Assembly: GCA_012861695.1 (NCBI GenBank)
Contig: JAAOOA010000092.1
Location: forward strand, 1 to 64,000
Reading direction: 5' to 3'
Origin: Trematomus loennbergii
Taxonomy: Eukaryota > Chordata > Actinopteri > Perciformes > Nototheniidae
DNA: 64,000 nucleotides
The notes beneath the pieces were generated by a model. That model made no database searches. It had not been told where the DNA came from and saw only the letters and a list, made by a program, of their open reading frames with translations. Each line of letters opens with the position of its first letter. The first letter of the stretch is position 1. Positions 18,076 through 27,984 of the stretch are shown piece after piece. The position numbers and the translations under genes were made by a program.

Positions 18076-20756
18076 GGCACACTCTCTATTGGTGGAATTG
18101 TGCAGCAGAACGCTGCTGTGGACCCCCCACAGGGAACTGCGTGAGATGTGTTTGTGTCGTTTGAGGTGCCTGAAAATAAACTAAAGGACTTCTTGCTTCC
18201 CATTCAATTCCTTGAGAGCTTAGGTCATAGGATATCAACTTGGCCCTCCTGAGCGTAGCATGCGAGGTGATTTAGAACTTTGTTAGCAGAAGTAGGTGCA
18301 TACAGGTGGATATTATTTTGAATGTTAAGCTTTTCATTTTATTTGAGGAGAATACTCATACATGTGTGCATTGAATTTAACTAATTTTGTTTCTTGAACC
18401 TTAGCTCATTGAAGTGCATTTGTTACCTGATTACACTCTTGACAACCTGTTTAAAAATCTCGTGTTTATGATGTAAAGACTCTCAGTGGGAGTTGTACCT
18501 TAGGGTCAAACTGGTCGATCTGCTGTCCAGCCATTTCCGGTACATAACAGATTGGTTGGATTAACCCCAAGGGAAGAGTGTTCTGTTTGTTATAGAAAGG
18601 CACAGACGTATGACTTACATTTAGTCAGGCACAGACATATGACTTACATTTAGATTTTCATTTACTTTCCTTAAGACTTAACACAGTTCCCTTGTGTGAA
18701 AAGATAAACCCTTAAGAGCCTTGGCTCCCAGTTGGTCTCACTGTCTACATCCTTGTGTCTTTCAGATTATTTCATTAACAACGTGACTTGTTACCAGCGG
18801 CTGTGATTCTGACCTAATGTGACATTTTAATTGTTTAGTCAACACGATATTTAAACTTTGTAGTACATTTAAATGTTCTGAATCATATTCAATGAAAAAT
18901 GTAGTCATTCACTGTGTTTGACATCTTTTGGGATTTGCAAGTTTCATTGTCAGCCCAAACCACACCTACCTGCCGTCTCCACATGTTTACTCGTATAACA
19001 GTGAACTTTAAAATATTTAAACCAACTGTCAATCACATGCTGAAAAAGCAGTACAAGCAGGTGCTTTTACTTCCTCGCCCAATTGCTGGGCTTGATGGAG
19101 GAAGAAGATGTTTCTGCGTATCCTCCTCCATCCACAATGCTTCCCAAAGCAAACTGGATACTTAAGGCTTTGAAACGGGAATAGAGCATACGCTTCTACA
19201 ATTTTGAGTGAAGTGATGATCATGCGCTTGTAGTGGAACAAAACTACTTTAACAGAATTTTCTGAAATGCAGCAAGGCAAGCAACGTTTGAATATTATTG
19301 AATTTCATTTTGGTATCCATGGTTTAAGACATCAGGTATAATGGGTGCCTGTGACAGACAACTAAAATATTATAGAGTGGTAAAATACACTGAGTGGCCA
19401 CTTTATTGGAGAACACCCTTTAGGTCCGCTGACAAATTCATCCTATACATTGAGATACTGGGAGTCACTAGCTTTATCAGCATTGCTGAGTCAGCAAGCT
19501 GTGGAAGTTGAGCCCAGCTTTAAAGCTTCCTGTCATAGTTCCAGCCCAGAGTGCTGCTGTGGGCCTTAACATCATCCACACATCTAGTAGAGTCCTGTTT
19601 TATCAACAGTTTGTTCACTGTTTATTTGGCCTGACAGTGGTATGAAATGTTAGGTTCATCTTTCTGTTATACTTTGTGGATTACAAAAAGATTTGTATTC
19701 TCGGCTTTTTGTTTCATTGCAGGTGCACACCTCCCTTATTGCAGCAGTAGGTTGAAGTTCCTGTTCTTTGTGAAGTTCAACTTTCCAGTGTCCAAAAACA
19801 TAATCGCCAGAGTGTCAGTGAACTAATACAATGTCTATGACTCTATGATGGGATGGATTTACCATTCTCCTGCATCATAGTCAGACACATAGCGCTGTGC
19901 ATCAGCCGACCTCCACACTGACTGGAGGAGCAGCATAGAGGACACAGTGATGTACAGTATGTCAATCTTGAGTCATGCAATTTAAGATTCTCCAAATTGG
20001 AAATGTAATGTCATTGCTGTCGAACCAGGACAGGTTATTACTTAATGCAAAAAGTAACTTGTTTGGACGTGATTAATATTAATCATAAGATATAAAAGAC
20101 TGCGGCAATGTTGATTTGGGAATAGATAATTTAGAATTTATAACAGAATTTGATTACAGGCTTAAATGTCATTTGTCACAATTGTCAATTGCAAGGCCAG
20201 TCTCAAATGCTTATATTTGACATTTTCTTTCATCTTTCTTTTACTCAGTGCACATAGCCAAATAGTCGTCGTCATGCCAAATATATTTTCCTGCTAAACA
20301 TGCTCTTTCTTATCTTGCTATCATACAATCCGTGGGTTCATATTAAAACACAAGTCATGTTTGACTGCCCTCTATTACATAGTCGGTCTACATTTATTTA
20401 TTTTTATGTCGAGGTTGCAAGTTAGTATCTATTATATAGGTTGGTGTGTGTTCTGTTGAATAAATGTTATGTTAGTTAAATACAGCTGTCTCCTTCACAA
20501 AATTGCATATAACTGTTAGTCAAATGTCGTAGAAACTTGCAGTGCTAATATTTTGTAATTAACTTTATTGGGTTTCCAGTTTTCTTACATCAATTTTGCA
20601 TTTCTTCAGAAAACAGACAAATAGTTCTGTTAATAAATTAAATGGATGGGTTTTGTTGAATCCAAGGCATTATTATTTTTTCATGTCACATGACACATAC
20701 AACCAAAATCTTTAGGTGGAAAACTGTACATTTGCAATTTATAATGTACAGGATTA
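18076..20756 (+). other. dedd 3' flank / possible 3' UTR and intergenic sequence
   Basis: AATAAA at 18,175-18,180 is a possible polyadenylation signal about 100 nt after the stop. No downstream gene is recognisable to 20,756. A short piece at 19,385-19,420 (GAGTGGCCACTTTATTGGAG) looks like the end of a common fish DNA transposon. Open frames at 18,914 and 20,681 have no familiar content. Confidence 0.45.
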
Positions 20757-22503
20757 TAAGTAGAGGAACAAACCCCCCAAAATGGCTTTAGTTTTCGAGA
20801 TACCCCTACCCGAGGTAGAACAAAGCACAACCATGTTTTGAAGGGGGCCTGTTGGCCTATCCCATGTATTGGAAATAATGACCAGAATGTCACCAAATTT
20901 GACTTGGATGTTCACAGAGAGGTATAGCATACAATTAAAGCAAAGCAAATTATATCATACCTCTTACCATCCTTGTAATATTAACAGTTAAAGGTGGGGT
21001 AGGTAATTTTGGAGAAACCGCTTGAGTGCTCTAGAATTTGAAAATACACAGCCGGAACAAATCTGCCACTTCCTTACAGAGCCCCTCCTCCAACACACAC
21101 GAACATGACCAATGAGGGCACGAGATAAGTTTGTGCACAGATGGAAGGCTGACAGGCAGGTAGGCCATCCAGTTATTTTAGCCGGGCCGGCTAAAATGAT
21201 TGGTCGTGCTTTTTACAGTACTACAGCTTCCACAGATGACATTTTTGTATGGATTTTTGTCAAAGCACTTAAGATATTCATTGCTATCGGGATGTTAAGA
21301 GCATTCCATGGAATATAACAAAAAGTGTATCTCGAGCCGGTGTCTCAAACTTACCTACCCCACCTTTAAGAACCAAAGGCAGAAATAGAAAAGGACATTT
21401 AAAATGCAAAAGGTATATTTATACTTTTCTGTCATTTTTAACTAAAGAGCCCAATCACCCAAAAATGTAATTTATATTTACCAGAGACTGCTATGTTCTC
21501 ATAAAAATAGTTATCTTTGACTATTCACTTCAGCCTCTGCTGTCACCAGCCTCTAACAGCTAACCTGCAGCCAAAATGGCCGTAAATGGGGCCCTATGGG
21601 TGTACCTGTGTGAAGGGAAGGACACAAAGCATAGATTAAGAGATCCAGAAATATTATATAACTATTATTTTCATTTTTATAATTATGTCAAACTTTTTCA
21701 TTCTTAACACATTGTTTGTATTTTACATAATCTTTTAATAACACAGTAGATACTTTGATGCCATTAGCTAACAGGTTTCTATGCAACATTTTAACATGAT
21801 TTAAATTAAAATGTTCAATTATTAGATGGATAAATCAAAGATGAATCATAATGAATGATCAATTATATACAGTATTTATATATACACTTGGGTGCCTAGT
21901 ATTTGTATGTGTGTTATAAAGCCTTTGGTTGTTGTTGTTCATTCAAATCAGATATGAAGATGACATCCAGCCTTCTATTTATTATTCCAATGTTCTTTAA
22001 ATATAACTAGTTTTTCTATAGGATGCAAAAAAAGTGATATTCTTCAAACTATCCTATGTCTCTAATAATGACACATCAGTAATCAAACAGCCCCCCACTC
22101 TGCTCCCCTGGCCTGATTTGGCCTTACTGCTGGTTTGATTCACTCATTGGTCGATGATACATTTCAGGGAGACATCAGGAATAAAACAGCCTTTGATCAG
22201 TTCACCCAGCTTCAGCTTTTGTTTCTATACATTTTGAGCTTTACCCCCCAGGCGTTAACACTTTCCTGCACAGCTCTAACCAACATGTAGCATGGCCTGA
22301 TGCTGAAGAGAGCTGACTCATCATATGTGATGTGTGACGACTAGGCACATAGGTCTAAGTTATGTGCAAAGCATAGAGACATGGTTCACATTATTGTTCC
22401 TGTCCACGCCAAGACGAAAGAAACAATGCCTCATTTCCATCTGTAGACTAGTGGGGAACAACATGGAGCCTGCAGCAGATCAGTCTGATATACTGAAGGA
22501 GGA
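20757..22503 (-). repeat. Right arm of the large inverted repeat flanking dedd
   Basis: Reverse-complement match to 6402-8080 (TCTCGAGGG side outermost, GTTTTCGAGATACCCCTACC innermost). It lacks the LINE or hAT material seen outside the left arm. A 27-bp inverted match further out (22,568-22,597 against 5551-5580) suggests the duplicated region was once longer. Confidence 0.85.
20992..21365 (+). mobile_element. TTAA-flanked MITE, copy 2 (374 bp)
   Basis: Flanked by TTAA at 20,988-20,991 and 21,366-21,369, with AGGTGGGGTAGGTAATTT and TTACCTACCCCACCT termini. It sits at the same site of the arm as copy 1 (shared flank TGTTAATATTACAA) but points the opposite way relative to the arm. Confidence 0.88.
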
Positions 22504-23937
22504 CTCGGGTCTCGAGGGGACTGAGCATGCAGGGCCTCACGATTTTTTAAAGATTAGTCAAGTTCTTGTTGTCAGGCTCCCTCAAACAATGCTATTACTA
22601 AATGTATGGAATACAAATCATGTATTGTATACTGTTTGTATGTGTCATGATGACATGGGATAGTATGAAGGATATCACTCTATTCATTGTATTCTCTGGA
22701 GAACTGTTAGGAAAATATCACTCGTCACCGGCTTGGTCTTCATTATCAGGATACATGTATTTATTACATGTATTAGAATGGAAGTAGTCATCACATAGAG
22801 CTGCATGGGACAAATAGTTATCAGATCAGTGTCCTTCACATGCCTTATATACAAGAGAGTGTTACAGTCACAAGATGCAGAATACCGGTTCAAAGCAGTA
22901 TTCAATGTTTAGTTCAGATTAGCTAAGGCCCACGTAAGCAATAAACATGACAGTCATATGTCTATCTCCATAGAGGCTGAATCATCATGTTAATCGTTGT
23001 CACATAGCTATCATATGCCTAAAACAGTGTGTCCTGACGCTCTTCTAGGTAATCATACATCCTGTTACGTACACAGCTACGTAGGGCCTTTGTTATCACA
23101 TGCTACTCTGATATTAGAAGAGTACATTCAGTATTTTCCCAACAAGAACCTAGGTTAATCTTGAAATGTTGGAATAAGGCGAACTGTCATATTTATATGA
23201 CTGATTTGATTTGAATAACAACATATGAAGCTCAGCGCAAGTTCAACCAGGAAGACCGTCATTATATCGTCATTCACATATTTCCTTCTTACTACGCTCA
23301 CCCCTCCAATCAGCGATCAGGGGCGTTCACTCCCCAGCTAAACCTATCACTTTCGTTTCTATTCCCACAAGCCAATCATAGAACATCGTCAAACCGTTAA
23401 ATCTGCTCTCTCCCCTCCTGGCAGCTGTCATGTGACTCAACGCAGCCCTCCTCCACCACTTTCACCTTCCATTTCTCTGAAACCAGGGTCCAAGTCAAGC
23501 TAAACCACTCCTCTTCAGACCTCCATCAATCCCTTCATGCCTTCACCACCACCGGTGTCTAGACCCCAGGGGTGGTTTTATCGGCTCGGTATTCCCCTCC
23601 CACACAACGGGGTCTAATCACCAAACACCATTACATTCATCTGTGTATTTCTTGGATATAAATATATATATTGTTACATCAAAACATGTCTCTCCTGATT
23701 GAAATGGCTTTATCAAGTATATACAAATACAAAGGACCCCAGTTATAAATATACTCTTTATAATTGTATGATTTATTGATTATTCTATTCATTATTAATC
23801 TTTGATTTTCTTGTTTAATCATGTGAAATAATATGTAAAGCAGCCTGTTGGCTGTGTCATGGTCTGGCTGTTGGCCATGACAAAAGAATCGGAAAAAGAC
23901 ACGAAATAAGGGTAACCTACATGTGCTTCTTCTTTAG
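22504..23937. other. Intergenic sequence with diverged repeat pieces
   Basis: 23,150-23,222 and 23,695-23,815 are diverged direct copies of parts of the left arm (about 6890-7040; shared ATACAAATACAAAG and TTAATCTTTGATTT). Between them about 470 bp are unrelated. No gene recognised. Confidence 0.5.
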
Positions 23938-24130
23938 TCAAAGTCAACTTTATTGTCAATCTCAAAATATGTTTGTACACACAGAAAGATCGAAATACTG
24001 TTTCCCACAGTCTCAAGAAGACTCAATAATTTACAAAAAAACACAAAATCACCGTTTATTTCAAGTAAGCAAGGATATATATAAAAAAAGATGTAGTGCA
24101 AATGGGAGTGCAACATTGTCCATAGCAGCA
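23938..24130 (-). mobile_element. LINE 3' end, minus strand
   Basis: AAAGTCAACTTTATTGTCAA is the complement of a LINE 3' terminus (TTGACAATAAAGTTGACTTT). The segment 24,090-24,126 (GTAGTGCAAATGGGAGTGCA, ATTGTCCATAGCAGC) recurs at 27,078-27,114, directly beside the LINE ORF2 on the minus strand. The two could be parts of one LINE separated by the Helitron-like block. Confidence 0.6.
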
Positions 24131-24144
24131 GGATACATATACAA

Positions 24145-25495
24145 TAGATAATGCAATTCCTGAAGAAATTGCTAGTGGGAATGCTTTATGCTGAAAAGCT
24201 GACGCTGAACTGCTATGCTGAAATGTAATGTGTAAGAAGAAAGTGAAGAATTTAGATTGAAATGATACATGAACACTGGGGGCTTGAATGGTGATAAGAG
24301 AAGAAAATAAAGTAAAAAGGCTTGGAAAAGCAGCAGAATATTTGAACTAAAACAATATGTCACCAATAATGTATAAAATATGTGGAACATGTTGAAGTCA
24401 GTATGAAGTCTCCATCAGACAGTATAGGCTGAGACAGTCTGCTCCAGTCTTTCTGTCAGTGTTTTTTTCTGTGCTGAGCACCTAATCATAAAACCTAATC
24501 ATAACACCTGTGTGTGAGCCCAGAGATCAGAGGTTTCCATGGAGATGTGCAGTAATCAGTGAGAGGAGAGCCTTTCCATTGGTCTGAATGAGAGATAAAC
24601 CTCTTACATTTGAACGTTTTGTTGAAGAACCGTAGCAGATATCGGTGAAAGCTTCTCAGGACCCTGACGAGTGTCTGAGTGTGCTTTTTATGTATTTTCG
24701 GGTCAATAATGTGGCCTTTTTGGCAGATTAACTAAAGGTGTGCGGCTGCTGCTGTGAGGAAAGATCAGGCTGTATTTACAATGGGCCTTAATGGAGACAT
24801 GTTGAAAGTTTTTGTCACTTCATGCCCTCAAGAGACATTTTGTTTAATTATTTTGCTTATTTCCTTTTATTTTCCACCCTATGAGAGGTTTTCCTACGTT
24901 TTTCATGAAGAATTATGTCTCAGGAGTGTAGGGTTTGGGAATTATGGCAAGTTTAAAAAAAGATATGAAGGCGAATTTCAAGCTGTCCTCCACTTTAGCT
25001 GTGACATCACGCACTCTAAGCCTTAACGAGCTGCGCAATACACACTAATGTTAAAATCTGAAGAAAGCCTCTTTACCAAGCTCCAAACTAAGTTAAATAT
25101 CTCAAAAAGTGTAAAAGATATGAAAAATCTGAAGAACACGTTTTATAGCAGAAGGTCTTGTGATCATTTTAAAGTTGGAATGAAGTCTCTAGCTGAAAGT
25201 ATGTGGAAGGAGTAGCATTTGGCGCAAGATGTAGGTAAAAGAGGATTTGAAGGTTCCCCCCCATTGAGTTACATGTTTAAAAAAGAGTTTAAAAAGCTGA
25301 ATATTTCAAAAAGTATAAAATATTTTGAAAAAGTTGAAAGTTTCCCATCATGTGCTGAAAAGGCTGAATATTTTGTGCTCTAAACAGCATTCGCACTAAT
25401 AAAGATTTGAAGAACTATAGTGGAATGCTGTAAACAGCATTCATACTAATAAAGATTTGAAGAACTATAGTGGAATGCTGTAAACAACATTCGCA
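24145..25495 (-). mobile_element. Helitron-like element, copy A
   Basis: Its 24,145-24,350 part equals the reverse complement of 4810-5025 (hairpin GCAATTCC-TGAA-GAAATTGC near 24,152). The middle 24,490-24,700 part matches 26,685-26,900 of copy B (ATGTGCAGTAATCAGTGAGA). The right end carries a 57-bp direct repeat present about 2.5 times at 25,380-25,495 (AATAAAGATTTGAAGAACTA). No helicase or replication-initiator coding is seen, so it is non-autonomous. Confidence 0.55.
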
Positions 25496-25996
25496 CTAAC
25501 TAGAGAATATAATTCCTGCAGAAATTGCTAGTGGGAATGCTTTATGCTGAAAAGCTGACGCTAAACTGCTATGCTGAAATGTAATGTGTAAGAAGAAAGT
25601 GAAGAATTTAGATTGAAAAGATACATGAACACTGGGGGCTTGAATGTGTGATAAGAGAAGAAAATAAAGTAAAAAGGCTTGGAAAAGCAGCAGACTATTT
25701 GAACCGCAAACTTTTGAACTAACGTGATGGCGAATGATCTGTTGCCATGGCAACGGTATTTGATGACACCCCATAATACGCTTAGATGTGTTGATGGCCG
25801 CATCGTTTCCAAACCTGTGAAGTTTTGGGCCGTTTGGAGCATTTTCACTGAAGTTATGAGAAAACCGTGTTTCATGGCGAGCATTGTGTTGCCATGGCAA
25901 CGGAATTTGAAGAAATCTGAAAACTGTCATGTTGATGTCTTCATAGCTGGACTGTTAGCACACGTGAAGTTTGAGCACTTTTTGACAATTTTCATA

Positions 25997-26072
25997 GGAG
26001 TTATAGCAATATCGTGTTTTACGGCGAGGGATACGCATCCCTCGCCGTAAAACACGATATTGCTATAACTCC
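25997..26072. repeat. 76-bp near-perfect palindrome
   Basis: Arms 25,997-26,031 and 26,038-26,072 are perfect 35-nt reverse complements separated by TACGCA. The sequence includes ACGGCGAGGGA, a block also present in the adjacent 147-bp repeats, so it may be two inverted repeat units joined. Confidence 0.95.
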
Positions 26073-26159
26073 ATGGCAACAGCTTTTGAGGAAAACTCAC
26101 TAATGGCACATAGACATGTTGAGGGCTGGACCATTAACTGTCATCTGAAGTCTGGTGGT

Positions 26160-26640
26160 GTTTTGACCATTTTCATATGAGTTACGACAACATCGTGTTT
26201 TATGGCGAGGGATGCGTTTCCATGGAAATAGCCTATGGTGAGATCTCAGATTTGGCGTAGAGCTGTTGAGGGCCGGACCATTAACCATGATCTGAAGTCT
26301 GGTGCTGTTTTGACCATTTGCATAGGTATCTCGACAACATCTTGTTTTTTGGCGAGGGATGCGTTTCCATGGAAACAAATAGGGTGAGATATCAGATTTA
26401 ACGTAGAGCTATTGAGGCATGGAGAGGTGATATACAGGTGAAGATTGGGGGACAATCGGACCGTGTCCATTGGAGTTACAGCGACATCGTGTTTTATGGC
26501 GAGGGATGCGTTGCCATAGTAACACCACATTACGTAACATCAGATTTGATGTAGAGCTGTTCAGGGCCACATTGTTAACCATCATGTGATGTTTGGTGGC
26601 GTTCTGAGCATGTCAGTTGGAGTTATGACACCATCATGTC
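26160..26640. repeat. 147-bp tandem repeat (about 3 units)
   Basis: GGCGAGGGATGCGT starts at 26,204, 26,351 and 26,498, giving two successive periods of exactly 147 bp. Each unit also carries a GTAGAGCTGTTGAGG-like and a GAAGTCTGGTG-like block. Confidence 0.85.
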
Positions 26641-27059
26641 ATATCTCCAACACACAGGTGTTTATGTTTGAGCTAACAACATTATGAAACACCTGTGCTT
26701 GAGCCCAGAGATCAAAGGTTTCCATAGTGATGTGCAGTAATCAGTGAGAGGAGAGCCTTTCCATCGTTCTGAATTAGAGATAAACCTCATACATGTGAAC
26801 GTTTTGTTGAAGAACGGTAACAGATATCGATGAAATTTCAACGCGTGAAGCATGTCAAGGACCCTGAGCGTCTGAAGTCTGCTTTTGTGTACTTGTCCCG
26901 ATCGTGCTGAACGTTTTGATGTTTGAATGAAGTTTCTGCGATGTGGAATGTGGGAGCAGAAGAGCGTCAAAATAACCCAGCGGATTAAGAATAAAGAATT
27001 TGTCCGTAGAAGAACAAGTAGTTGGAATGCTGTATCAGCATTCCCACTAAATAATAATA

Positions 27060-27984
27060 AAGAATGATGATGCACGTAGTGCAAAAGGGAGTGCAAAATT
27101 GTCCATAGCAGCGTAAAAGTGACTGTGACTGGTGCTGGATTTTTTGTGTCTGTGTGTGTAGGGGTGTTAAAGTCCTGGTCCAGTGGGGGCAGGGTGGAGA
27201 GGTGAGATAGAGGGGAGAGAGAGTTCAGCCTCCTGACAGCCTGGTGGACGAAGCTGTTTTTCAGTCGGGTTGTGCTCGACCTCAGGCTGCGGAACCTTCT
27301 CCCTGATGGCAGGAGGGTGAAGAGGCAGTTGGAGGGATGGAAGGGGTCACCCACAATGCTGAGTGCTCTGCGGGTGAGGCGGGTGTTATAAATGTCCAGG
27401 AGTGATGGAGTGAGGCACCGATGATCCTCTCAGCAGTGTTCACGATGCGCTGCAGTGTCTTGCGGTTCGATGCTGTGCAGCTTCCGAACCACAAGGTGAT
27501 GCAGCTGCTGAGGATGCTCTCGATGGCGCCTCGGTAGAAGGTGTGCATGATGGGTGTGGGAGCTCCTGATTTCTTCAGTTTGCAGACGAAGTAGAGGCGC
27601 TGCTGGGCTTTCTTGGCGAGTGACGTGGTGTTGTTGCTCCAGGAAAGGTCCTCGGTGATGTGCACCCCCAGGAATTTGGTGCTGCTCACCTGCTCCACTG
27701 CGGCACCATTGATTGTCAGGGGGTGGGGGTTGGGTTGAGGTTCTCCTGAAGTCGACAACTATCTCCTTTGTTTTCTCCACATTAAGGAATAGATTTTTGT
27801 CTATGCACCACGTGGCCAGCTGGTTCACCTCCTTCCTGTAGTGGGTCTCGTCGTTGTTGCTGATGAGACCCACCACGTTGTGTCATCCGCAAACTTGATG
27901 AAGTGGTTGGAGCTGTAGGTGGGTGTGCAGTCGTGGGTCAGTAGGGTGAAGAGGAGGGGGCTGAGCACACATCCTTGGGCGGAA
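27060..27984 (-). mobile_element. LINE (CR1/L2-type) ORF2, reverse transcriptase catalytic end to C-terminus
   Basis: On the minus strand from 27,984 the frames give [18 protein letters not shown] (motif B), IKFADDTT (motif C), then LATWCIDKNLFLNVEKTKEI, STKFLGVHITEDLSWSNNTT, FYRGAIESILSSCITLWFGS and the end block GDPFHPSNCLFTLLPSGRRF. The pieces sit in at least four frames linked by one-base losses (near 27,876, 27,740 and 27,425), with few stop codons. The 5' side is cut at 27,985 by the next element. Confidence 0.88.

Larger units (their letters stand above)
25496..27050 (-). mobile_element. Helitron-like element, copy B
   Basis: On the minus strand it ends with a hairpin and CTAG followed by T at 25,500-25,520, as in the copy at 4.5-5.0 kb. 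The opposite end at 27,024-27,050 has a 9-bp hairpin GGAATGCTG-TAT-CAGCATTCC followed by CACTAA. Internally it holds a 76-bp palindrome and 147-bp repeats. Copies A and B lie head to tail without a gap, a known arrangement for Helitrons. Superfamily call is inference. Confidence 0.55.

Noticed and set aside
18914..19280. Frames of 83 codons on both strands downstream of dedd
   Set aside because: No known motif, overlapping each other, chance length in this base composition.
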